This document shows positions 43,534 through 51,484 of a stretch of DNA of 64,000 bases, one piece after another; position 1 is the first letter of the stretch; every line of letters begins with the position of its first letter. The stretch covers positions 1 through 64,000 of the forward strand of contig NZ_JAHHUL010000009.1 of NCBI RefSeq assembly GCF_019008365.1. The letters are read 5' to 3'. The notes beneath the pieces were generated by a model. That model saw only the letters and a list, made by a program, of their open reading frames with translations, did not search any database and was not told the origin of the DNA. The translations under genes and the position numbers were made by a program. The DNA is from Phosphitispora fastidiosa. Its GTDB lineage: Bacteria > Bacillota > Thermincolia > Thermincolales > UBA2595.

Positions 43534-44400
43534 TCAGCGTCTGCGAACCCCCGGCGTCGGAGACATTATTGATTTCTGCACTTCAGGAGAATCGGCGTCT
43601 TCAGGCACGGCTGCAGGCTGCACACTGCCGGCTGCAGGATTAGTGGCGGCACCTTCAGAGGTGTTTCCGGCAGCAGGTACAGGAGCGGCGCTGCCGGTAT
43701 TGACACTTGCAGAGGTATTATCAGTGTTGAGGTCAACTCCTGCCGGGACCAGGTATACCTTTCCGACCTCCTGGTAGAGGACTAGTTTCTGGGCAGCCGG
43801 TATTGAGGTTTCAATAACGGCAACGACCGGTTGCGCCTCTCTGCCCTTGCCATTGGGGGCATTGGTGTCGGCATTTTGAACTTCCCTGATCAGCAGGCCG
43901 GACAAAAGCCCGTCCTGATCTGGGCCGACAACCGTATTTTCAGGCCTGTTGCGGTTGTCTGAAGGGATGAAGACAAGGGCATTGACGATAACACCGGGTT
44001 TAATATTGCTTCCTGCAGACATGGCCTGGTCGGTCTTAACTCCCACCAGGATTTTTTTGTCTTTCAGGGCCAGGGCCTTTCCAAAAGGGTTGCTTTCCGC
44101 GTTGTTTATCCTGGATTTTCTGATAATATCACCCTGGCCTATCCCAAGGCTGCCGGAATACCATTCCTGTTCACCCAGAAAAGCCGGGTCTGTTACGGCA
44201 TCATCGGGAACTGAAGAGATGACTGCCTCGGCGGTCTGGTATTTTCCAATCAGATTGTATGGGGGGATATCTTCAGCGGCAACCACCACATTAACCAGGC
44301 GGGTGTGTTTGTTTATATAGGCGCTGTTTACCAGGAAGGTTACGCCTGCCACAGTTACCCCGGTGAACAAGATGATTAGTACCTTCAGCCATTTTTTCAA
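43534..44400 (-). CDS. cpaB: Flp pilus assembly protein CpaB/RcpC-like
   Basis: 288 residues from TTG 44400, preceded on its strand by AGGAGGTCAGAATC; the frame runs on into the repeat upstream. N-terminal membrane helix, then an SAF-type domain: VVVAAEDIPPYNLIGKY and RKSRINNAESNPFG. The C-terminal 65 residues are low-complexity Ala/Ser/Pro. Last gene of the Tad operon. Confidence 0.75.
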   Translation of the reverse strand: MKKWLKVLIILFTGVTVAGVTFLVNSAYINKHTRLVNVVVAAEDIPPYNLIGKYQTAEAVISSVPDDAVTDPAFLGEQEWYSGSLGIGQGDIIRKSRINNAESNPFGKALALKDKKILVGVKTDQAMSAGSNIKPGVIVNALVFIPSDNRNRPENTVVGPDQDGLLSGLLIREVQNADTNAPNGKGREAQPVVAVIETSIPAAQKLVLYQEVGKVYLVPAGVDLNTDNTSASVNTGSAAPVPAAGNTSEGAATNPAAGSVQPAAVPEDADSPEVQKSIMSPTPGVRRR

Positions 44401-44443
44401 GATTCTGACCTCCTGTATCTTTTTGTGTTTTACTTCATTGGTT

Positions 44444-44542
44444 GTCTCTGGAAATGACCGTGGCAGCTTAGACTCATAGGCGGCAGTGCGGAAAACCGGT
44501 ACAACAACCCACCATATGCCATTCCCGGTCATTTCCAGGGAC
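44444..44542 (-). repeat. palindromic repeat, internally deleted copy (99 bp)
   Basis: Left end GTCTCTGGAAATGACCG is joined directly to the right 85 bp of the full element (GGCAGCTTAGACTCATAGGCGGCAGT region through CGGTCATTTCCAGGGAC; only the ends are quoted). The end touches the stop codon of the next gene. Confidence 0.7.
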
Positions 44543-44982
44543 TACTTATATGTAGAGCGGTGGAACACAGTCTTTTTAACCCTGATGGGAATTCCGCCGG
44601 AATCAAAGAGCTTGGGTGAGATTACGGTTACCCTGGTTGAAACCTGTCCCTCCAGATAAGGTCTTGTCCCGGCATGATGCGGGTCGGTATCCTGGTTGAC
44701 TGAGATTAGGAACTGGGTGTTTTTCAGAATATCATTTTCGAGATTTGTATCAAGGCCAAGGTTGTCACGGAAATAGGCTAAAGCAGTATCACGGGCAGAA
44801 ACGGAATCAATATTAATTCGGCCCAGGTAAGCATCTTCCGGATTTATGCCGGCGGTTATGGCTGCATCCAGGGCCTGTTCAGTCACTTTGGCCAGTTTAT
44901 CATAGGTGATATATACCATTCCCAGGTCCAGGATGATGATGCTGATAAGGAGTGCTCCCAGCATAGCCCATAGTGTTTTCAT
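44542..44982 (-). CDS. TadG/TadE-like pseudopilin
   Basis: 146 residues. Starts MKTLWAMLGALLISIIILDLGMVYIT, a membrane helix without a long leader, followed by an exterior domain. The position between a TadE-like gene and cpaB suggests a minor pilin. Stop TAG lies at the edge of the short repeat. Confidence 0.6.
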   Translation of the reverse strand: MKTLWAMLGALLISIIILDLGMVYITYDKLAKVTEQALDAAITAGINPEDAYLGRINIDSVSARDTALAYFRDNLGLDTNLENDILKNTQFLISVNQDTDPHHAGTRPYLEGQVSTRVTVISPKLFDSGGIPIRVKKTVFHRSTYK

Positions 44983-44993
44983 TCCGACACCTC

Positions 44994-45437
44994 CTACTGG
45001 CGCACATATTCCTGTGCCAGGCCGGTAAGTCTGATTCTGACAGGAACAATAAAGGCATGGTTGAGGGGTCTTAAGGAGCGCACTTCATAAGTTGTGGAGA
45101 TATCCAGAGATACCTGGTCCCCTCTCTGGACCGGAGGTGACTGACTTTTGGGTGTGGCAAAATTCACATTCACCCGATTGGGCGGCAGGCCCAGTTTGTC
45201 CAGCATGTCATGAAAAAATGCCTGTGTGCCGCTATCCCAGCCGTTTTCTATTTTCATCAGGTTAATGGTCTCTGAGGCGGCTGTACGCATTTTCTGGGAA
45301 GTGGCATAGATGCCAAAGAAGTCAACTCCCATATAGAGAACCATGGCGACTATCAGCATGATAACAGGAAGGATCAGTGCCGATTCGCCTTTCTGGCTGC
45401 GAACCAGAGACCTCAGCCTGTTATACAATTGATTCAA
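44994..45437 (-). CDS. TadE-like minor pilin
   Basis: 147 residues from TTG 45437, overlapping the pilin gene by 17 bp. QKGESALILPVIMLIVAMVLYMGVDFFGIY is the prepilin-like G-E-S motif and helix (quoted in part: QKGESALILP), and an exterior domain of 100 residues follows. In TadE proteins the helix is cut by the prepilin peptidase. Confidence 0.68.
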   Translation of the reverse strand: MNQLYNRLRSLVRSQKGESALILPVIMLIVAMVLYMGVDFFGIYATSQKMRTAASETINLMKIENGWDSGTQAFFHDMLDKLGLPPNRVNVNFATPKSQSPPVQRGDQVSLDISTTYEVRSLRPLNHAFIVPVRIRLTGLAQEYVRQ

Positions 45438-45609
45438 TCCTGGCTTGGACTGACGACCAAAATGGTCCGAGCCAGTCGGTAATAGCCCCATGCAGCACCA
45501 CCACAATAGCCACAGTCAGCAGTGTGGCCAGGATCCAGCCAACCATACCCTCACCTTTTTCATTTGTCAAAAAATCCTTCAGGTATTGCCAAAATATCTG
45601 CCGATACAT
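45421..45609 (-). CDS. Flp-type small pilin
   Basis: 62 residues, ribosome site aaaggagga. Short charged leader ending NEKGEG, then a hydrophobic helix MVGWILATLLTVAIVVVL, and a short tail. Size and plan fit the major Flp pilin, though the usual GxxxxEY motif is changed to G-E-G-M. It follows the tadC-like gene with repeat copy 2 between. Confidence 0.65.
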   Translation of the reverse strand: MYRQIFWQYLKDFLTNEKGEGMVGWILATLLTVAIVVVLHGAITDWLGPFWSSVQARIESIV

Positions 45610-45699
45610 ACACTATTCCTCCTTTGAAAATAAAATTTTATTTATTCGCAGGCTAACCCTGCTAATGTTCAGTTCCTTATAGTTCCTATTTCTGGTATA

Positions 45700-46012
45700 G
45701 CTCCGGAAATGACCGCAGCATGTGGTGAGATGTTGTACAAGATTTTCCTTGTACTGCCGCCGTTATGAGTCTGGCTGCAAAGCACCGGCAGCAAGGCAGG
45801 GAGTCCCCGCATGTCCGAAGATGGCGAAGGCCGCCGGGAAGTTTTGGCTCGCCAAAACGAGAGGCGGCCATCAGTGAGAAAAGCTTAATGAGCCATCGAG
45901 TTCGGGGACGCTGCCTTGTTGCCGGGGGCTGGCAGCTTAGACTCATAGGCGGCAGTGCGGAAAATTGGTACAATGCCTCACCATATGCGATTCCCGGTCA
46001 TTTCCCGGAGCC
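45700..46012 (-). repeat. palindromic repeat element, copy 2 (about 313 bp)
   Basis: Nearly identical to the copy at 46981, and reverse in orientation to the copy at 25772. Ends AGCTCCGGAAATGACC and GGTCATTTCCCGGAGCC are inverted. Its right end is 3 bp before the stop codon of the tadC-like gene at 46016, that is, directly 3' of that gene. It sits inside the Tad operon. Confidence 0.85.
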
Positions 46013-46015
46013 CAC

Positions 46016-46927
46016 CTAAATAATCCGGTTAATCTCACTGAACAGTTTCATAGTCGTTAGTCCAAATGCAACCATAGCATGAAAAATCATGATTGCCTTC
46101 AACAGAACTGTCTTTTCCGGTTTGCTTCTGGTAAGTTCCTCCAGGGCCAGTCTTCTTAAGTCTCTGATATCCTGCTCTATATGGATAAAGTAGTTTTCGG
46201 ACTGTTCGTATCCGCTTTCGATACCTACCTTTACCGCAGCCACAAACTTGATCATTACAGGCATGCCAAAGGCAGCGGCAAACTCATCAAGGGCCAGTGC
46301 AGGTTTCATAATCTGCATATCATTGATGAGCTTGTCCAGGATGGCACTCAGGCGGGGACCAGAATTTTCCCGCACTGTTCTGAGGGCGGAGATGTAATCT
46401 TTTCCGCTGGCCAGACTAATGCGCATTTTATCAATAAGTTCGGGAATGTTTCTGACGATTTCATTCTGCCATTGACGGAAACGATGTTTTACTCTCTGGG
46501 CCTGACCTATAATGATAAGCACTACTCCTATGGGATAAAGCAGTATATATCCGGTAAACCCGGTCAACAGGGGAATGACCAGAAGCACGGAAGCAGCTAA
46601 AAGTGCGGTCAGGATGTGGTCTGCATAAACTCTCTCAGGTCTCTTTTTTTCTCCCATTAGAGTGAGCATTTTTTTCAGGTCATAGCCCAGGAGTTTCTCG
46701 ATATCTGTGAACCTTTCTAATCCGGCTAAGAAATCAGTTATCCAGGTAATAATCCTGCCGTCTTTTTTTCTCTGCAGCTCGCGTTCACTCAGTACAATCT
46801 CACCGGCCTTGAGGATAGCCCGCCTGACTGTCCGATCACCGGCGGAGATGCGGGTGAGAAGGCTGGCGGTAAAAATGAACACCAGGACCGGCAGCAGATA
46901 TGACCAGATGATTGCTATAGTTCTCAC
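46016..46927 (-). CDS. TadC-like platform protein (type II secretion F family)
   Basis: 303 residues. N-terminal membrane helix (8-25), two central helices (about 105-140), then a T2SF domain with IPELIDKMRISLASGKDYISALR and FGMPVMIKFVAAVKVG, and a last helix (278-295). Inner-membrane base of the pilus together with the TadB-like protein upstream. Confidence 0.78.
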   Translation of the reverse strand: MRTIAIIWSYLLPVLVFIFTASLLTRISAGDRTVRRAILKAGEIVLSERELQRKKDGRIITWITDFLAGLERFTDIEKLLGYDLKKMLTLMGEKKRPERVYADHILTALLAASVLLVIPLLTGFTGYILLYPIGVVLIIIGQAQRVKHRFRQWQNEIVRNIPELIDKMRISLASGKDYISALRTVRENSGPRLSAILDKLINDMQIMKPALALDEFAAAFGMPVMIKFVAAVKVGIESGYEQSENYFIHIEQDIRDLRRLALEELTRSKPEKTVLLKAIMIFHAMVAFGLTTMKLFSEINRII

Positions 46928-46980
46928 CTTCCTTTTATTTTTTTAAGATAGAATATCCTTTATATTAAAGCCTGCGTGTC

Positions 46981-47294
46981 GGCTCTGGAAATGACCGGAG
47001 CAGATGGTGAGGTGTTGTACAAGATTTTCCTTGCACTGCCGCCGTTATGAGTCTGGCTGCAAAGCACCGGCAGCAAGGCAGGGAGTCCCCGCATGTCCGA
47101 AGATGGCGAAGGCCGCCGGGAAGTTTTGGCTCGCCAAAACGAGAGGCGGCCATCAGTGAGAAAAGCTTAATGAGCCATCGAGTTCGGGGACGCTGCCTTG
47201 TTGCCGGGGGCTGGCAGCTTAGACTCATAGGCGGCAGTGCGGAAAATTGGTACAATGCCTCACTATATGCGATTCCCGGTCATTTCCGAGAGCC
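46981..47294 (-). repeat. palindromic repeat element, copy 3 (about 314 bp)
   Basis: Same orientation as copy 2 and almost the same sequence over the whole unit. Ends GGCTCTGGAAATGACCGG and CGGTCATTTCCGAGAGCC. Located 8 bp behind the stop of the tadB-like gene, before the tadC-like gene. Confidence 0.85.
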
Positions 47295-47302
47295 AGCATT
47301 CC

Positions 47303-48175
47303 CTACAGTTCGTCAAGCCTAAGGCTGAGATATTCTTCCCCTTTGATAAGGACAAACAGGGTAGACACCAGATAGGAAAACATCAGGATTTTACCGGGAA
47401 CAGTATCCAGGTAAACATTAGCGTTTCCGGTATTCATAAAAGAGAGAATTGCCGGAAAGGCCCAGGATGCCAGGACAATATAAATGAGTTCTTTTTTCTT
47501 TTTGGCGCTGGTAATTTCCAGGATTTCTATTGCTTTGATGTCATTTTCAATGGCTTCTACGGCCTTTTCCATAGCCCGGAGGGCTTCAGAGGAATAGCCC
47601 TCATGATGGGCAATCAGAAGGGTTTCCACCACGATGTCAAATTTCCTGAAGGCAACCCGTGCCTTCAGATTTTCCAGCGCCTGCTGTATTCCCATTCCTA
47701 CCCCGGCATCTTTGAGGAAATCGATTGCCAGAGTCTTCATAGGTTCGGAAACATCGTTTTGGAGTACCTCAAAGGCTCTGACAATACTATGGTGGTCCAC
47801 AAGTCTGGCCGTGAGGATACGGCCAAAGTCCGGGATAGCTGTCAGCAGCGCAGTCTGCTGGCGCTTGCGATACCTGCGGATCATAAAACGCGGCAGGTAA
47901 TATCCGGCCAGAATTCCGGCTAAAATTATCAGCGGATTTTTAAAAGCTGCGGAGAGCAGTACTCCGGTGGTAACCGCAAATATTACTATTCCCCAGAATT
48001 CCCGTGATGTAATATTCCAGCCTGCCGTGCCGGCATAAGCGCTGATGTTCTGGTATCCCATCAGGCGGTTCAGCCTGTGCCTGACATTCAATTTGTTGTC
48101 GTTACTTTTCTTTATAAAAAGCCAGTAAACCAGCCCTAGCCAGCATAGCGCCAAAACAGGCGGCAGTAGCAGCAT
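47303..48175 (-). CDS. TadB-like platform protein (type II secretion F family)
   Basis: 290 residues. Start ATG 48175 follows ggaggtgatt. Membrane helices at 3-20, 62-100 and 240-280, T2SF core with IPDFGRILTARLVDHHSIVRAF and GVGMGIQQALENL. Pairs with the TadC-like protein. Confidence 0.78.
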   Translation of the reverse strand: MLLLPPVLALCWLGLVYWLFIKKSNDNKLNVRHRLNRLMGYQNISAYAGTAGWNITSREFWGIVIFAVTTGVLLSAAFKNPLIILAGILAGYYLPRFMIRRYRKRQQTALLTAIPDFGRILTARLVDHHSIVRAFEVLQNDVSEPMKTLAIDFLKDAGVGMGIQQALENLKARVAFRKFDIVVETLLIAHHEGYSSEALRAMEKAVEAIENDIKAIEILEITSAKKKKELIYIVLASWAFPAILSFMNTGNANVYLDTVPGKILMFSYLVSTLFVLIKGEEYLSLRLDEL

Positions 48176-48221
48176 ATAATCACCTCCGAAAGGATTTTCT
48201 CTGCCGAGCTGCTTATCCTCA

Positions 48222-49598
48222 TCAGGTTTGCGGGAGGCTCAGCCATTTAATAATATTACTTTCGGGAATCAGGTTGTTCCGCCATTTTCCGGCCAGGGTT
48301 GCTGAGATTACTCCTGTCCTTTGGTGCACTCCGGTCACCCGACCGCCTTTTTCACCGGTTTTTTGCCACTGGAAGAGCGGGTTGACTAACGGTTTTTTGG
48401 CGCCGTCATACCCGACCAGTTCACAGATCTCGGTAATTATTCTCTGGGTTCTGATTTTTTGCTGGAATATAATCAGGTCCACATTATCTGCCAGCTGAGC
48501 GGCGATAACGTCATCATTGTATCCGTCACCTGCCAGCTGGACAATCCTAATAGCGGCATGACGGGCTGAACTGCAGTGGATGGTCATGAAAAGGGCGTGC
48601 CCTGTGTTCATGGCTTCATGGGCCTGCCTGGCAGCATCGCTGAAGCGGACTTCACCGATGATTATTTTAAAAGGGCGCATGCGCAGGCTAACACCGGTCA
48701 GCTTTGCAATATCATACCTCCTGGAGGGCTTTTCATGGTGTTTGGTTTCCAGGGCCACTATATTCCGGTATTCCCTGTAAGCCCTTTTGTGACGCAGCAT
48801 CATCTCAGGTGAGTCTTCTATGGTAATTATCCGTTCGTGCTGGTCCAGGTAGAGAGGCAGCCTGATCAGGGTAGTTGTTTTCCCGGAATTGGTGGAGCCG
48901 CCGATAATAATGTTACTTCCACCGGGAACGGCATCTCGTAAAAAGCTGATTATTTCCGGGCTCAGGGAACCGCTTTCAATCAAATGCTCATCTGTAAGGA
49001 TGTCGGGGGAGAATTTCCGGATTGAAACGGCAGGTCCGTTGCTGGAAATACCTCCTTTGTCCCTGCCCAGGACGGCACAGATTCGAAAACCCTCAAACTG
49101 TGAGTCAATGTGAGGTTCGTTAGCGGTCAGGCTTTTGCCCATGGGCAGCAGCATTTTGTCAATTACCCGGTAGAGGTGGTCTTCATCCCTGAAGGCGAGG
49201 TCGGGACGGTACACTTCTTCACCGTCCATTTCCAGATAAATATCGAAGGGTCCATTTATTTCAATGTTAGATACTGATGGATCATCAAGGGCAACCTGTA
49301 CCGGTCCGAGATAGACAATTTCATTTTGCAGCGCCTGGACCGTTTTTTCCAGGGGTATGCCCGGAATATGCAGATCGTTATTTTCCCTGATATAGTCTGC
49401 AATAATTAGCATTAATTCCTGACGGCTCTCCCGGGACATCAGTGATTTGGCGAAAAGATGTGAATGGCTTTCCCGGAGGTAGAACCTGACCTGGTCTGCG
49501 GTCTTGAAAAAAGCCTCCGCATAAGGGATATCATGCTCACCGGAGGGTTCCGGAGCGGGCGGCCTGTGTTCATAAGGCTTAAAAGGGACAAGGGTCAT
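48222..49598 (-). CDS. cpaF: Tad secretion ATPase CpaF/TadA
   Basis: 458 residues from ATG 49598, overlapping the tadZ-like gene by 4 bp. Walker A in GGSTNSGKTTTL, Asp box region ITIEDSPEM, Walker B IIIGEVRFSDA, His box TGHALFMTIHCSSA. GspE-type hexameric ATPase that drives pilus assembly. Confidence 0.9.
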   Translation of the reverse strand: MTLVPFKPYEHRPPAPEPSGEHDIPYAEAFFKTADQVRFYLRESHSHLFAKSLMSRESRQELMLIIADYIRENNDLHIPGIPLEKTVQALQNEIVYLGPVQVALDDPSVSNIEINGPFDIYLEMDGEEVYRPDLAFRDEDHLYRVIDKMLLPMGKSLTANEPHIDSQFEGFRICAVLGRDKGGISSNGPAVSIRKFSPDILTDEHLIESGSLSPEIISFLRDAVPGGSNIIIGGSTNSGKTTTLIRLPLYLDQHERIITIEDSPEMMLRHKRAYREYRNIVALETKHHEKPSRRYDIAKLTGVSLRMRPFKIIIGEVRFSDAARQAHEAMNTGHALFMTIHCSSARHAAIRIVQLAGDGYNDDVIAAQLADNVDLIIFQQKIRTQRIITEICELVGYDGAKKPLVNPLFQWQKTGEKGGRVTGVHQRTGVISATLAGKWRNNLIPESNIIKWLSLPQT

Positions 49599-50329
49599 GT
49601 CGCGGCCACCTGCTTCCGATGCAGAACAGGGGAGGTTCCCGGCTTTTCCGATACAACAAGATCGGCTAGTTTGGCAACAGGAAGCACAGGACATTCCAGC
49701 ACCTCGCTGATTTCCGCCAGATACCTGCTGTCTAAGGAAGATGCAACAAAGGTATTTGCAGCAATATCGTAACCTTCGATAAGCCGTTTTTTGTTTAAAA
49801 GTGTCCAGGCAATATCAGAGGGCCGCTCAACAACCAGAATAATTACGTCTGCCAGCCTGAGTGCATAGAAGGTCATTGGTGAGGCCAGTACTCCCTGACA
49901 GTCAAAAATGACAACCTGATACTCGTTTTTGCGGGCTTGGGTGACACAAAATTCGGGAAAATTCTGCAGTGTGTCGGGAGCGCTGATTTTATGCACCACG
50001 GGGTGATCCGGGAGGGCATAGGGATTTGCTCCCAGAAGAGCCAGGTTTTGCCCGGTGTGGATACAAAAATCTATGGGGCTGCTTCCATTCCGTTCATATT
50101 CCAGGAGAGCGGCGTCAACATGCCTGCTCCGGTCCATCAGGCCGGATTCGATAGCAAGATGAGGGATTCCCAGGCAGGGGAGTTCCACCAGAAATGTGCC
50201 TGTAAAGGCAGATATGCTTTTAGCAAGTGAAAGGCTGACGATTGAGGTATTGTTTCCTCCCGGGCTCCAGACAGCCAGGGTTTGTCTCCTGACTTCCGGA
50301 GGGGAAGATGGATGATTGCGGAAAAACAA
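49595..50329 (-). CDS. CpaE/TadZ-like ParA-family protein
   Basis: 244 residues. MinD/ParA fold with AVWSPGGNNTSIVSLSLA where the P-loop KGGxGKT should stand; the conserved lysines are lost, as in many TadZ proteins. VVIFDCQGVLAS replaces the switch II region. Thought to set the place of pilus assembly at the pole. First gene of the Tad operon. Confidence 0.75.
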   Translation of the reverse strand: MFFRNHPSSPPEVRRQTLAVWSPGGNNTSIVSLSLAKSISAFTGTFLVELPCLGIPHLAIESGLMDRSRHVDAALLEYERNGSSPIDFCIHTGQNLALLGANPYALPDHPVVHKISAPDTLQNFPEFCVTQARKNEYQVVIFDCQGVLASPMTFYALRLADVIILVVERPSDIAWTLLNKKRLIEGYDIAANTFVASSLDSRYLAEISEVLECPVLPVAKLADLVVSEKPGTSPVLHRKQVAAT

Positions 50330-50546
50330 GGATAAAACACCTCCAAAGGGTAAAAATATAAAAACAGTACAATAATGGTAAACCAGAAGGTATTTTTAAT
50401 TATATACAATATATGGTAAAAAGCGTGTCGAAAGGTGTCATGGGTGATAAATAATTTTTAAAATTTTTAAAATAATTTTTACTAACAGGTTTTGAGATGC
50501 TAAAATATACTAAGCAGGGGTTTAGTTTGTCAGGAGGGATTTATAA

Positions 50547-51122
50547 GTGCTGTTGGTGATTTTAATTGCCTTTCCATTTGTTTTATTCCTCGGCGGCGCC
50601 TATGTTATGGATTATGCCATGCCGCTGGGGGTGCTTTATGCGCTTAATTTTGCCCTGATTTCGGTGGTATTATGGTCTGTAGCCAACCAAGTGACCAAAG
50701 TACATACCCAGAGGCTTGAAATTTCGGAAAGTAATTTGAAGCTTTCAAGGAAGCAGCTTTACTTCACTTTTCCGGCAATTAGGGTGACAGAATTGGAGAT
50801 TCCTCTGGAGCTTGTAAGAGGAATCAGCCTGCAGTCGACCCGTGCCGGGTATCTGATGACTACGCGTTTTGCACAAGAGGATAAGATTATGGGGGTAGAC
50901 TTTGATATCAATCCGCTAAGGGTGGTAAACCGTGATATTATTAACAGGGTTTTGGAGCTTGTTGAAGGTGTTAAAACAGATGATGTTACGCAAAATACTC
51001 TGCTGGAATATGACCAAAAATTATTGTCATGGAAGAGCAACTATATGTTGTCATTTTTTGTTATCGGTGTAGCCTTGGTTATTTTTTTCTTTATAAGTCT
51101 TTACCTGGGTATTAGCCGGTAA
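50547..51122 (+). CDS. membrane protein of unknown function
   Basis: 191 residues from GTG 50547, ribosome site caggaggga. Two N-terminal helices (2-22, 26-46), a soluble middle of about 110 residues resembling a small beta domain, then a last helix (165-188). No family recognised. Divergent from the Tad operon; the 217-bp gap is AT-rich. Confidence 0.6.
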   Translation: MLLVILIAFPFVLFLGGAYVMDYAMPLGVLYALNFALISVVLWSVANQVTKVHTQRLEISESNLKLSRKQLYFTFPAIRVTELEIPLELVRGISLQSTRAGYLMTTRFAQEDKIMGVDFDINPLRVVNRDIINRVLELVEGVKTDDVTQNTLLEYDQKLLSWKSNYMLSFFVIGVALVIFFFISLYLGISR

Positions 51123-51128
51123 CAGGGC

Positions 51129-51440
51129 ATGGGGTGTTTGCTTGTGATGGTGACCAGGAAGTTAGTTGTTGAACAATTAGAAAAAGTGTTTGCAGGTAAG
51201 GCTTCCAGAGAGGATACCGGATGGTGGGCTTATGATCTGATGCTGGAAGAAGGGCTTGAATATGAACCGGGATATGGACGGCTGCTGGAAGATGTGCTCA
51301 GGTCGCTGCACTATTTTCACGATACCGAACCATATATGGTTCAGTTCTATCCCGAAACGGAAGAACTGCTTTATTATCTGAAATGTCTCCGGGGCGACGA
51401 ATTTTACCAGAGGTCCAGGGTAGTTCACTGGCGGGTTTAG
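51129..51440 (+). CDS. hypothetical protein, 103 residues
   Basis: ATG 51129 or 51147, 6 bp after the membrane protein. Acidic, aromatic-rich and soluble (GWWAYDLMLEEGLEYEPGYGRLLEDVL). No family recognised. Probably cotranscribed with its neighbours. Confidence 0.6.
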   Translation: MGCLLVMVTRKLVVEQLEKVFAGKASREDTGWWAYDLMLEEGLEYEPGYGRLLEDVLRSLHYFHDTEPYMVQFYPETEELLYYLKCLRGDEFYQRSRVVHWRV

Positions 51441-51484
51441 GGGAATTTGGCTGTAAAACATAATTTGTCAGGCGGTGACAGCAA

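Noticed and set aside
45686-47322. Conserved open frames of 84-96 residues in the palindromic repeats (both strands)
   Set aside because: They are alike only because the repeats are near-identical. They overlap each other on both strands and have no ribosome sites.
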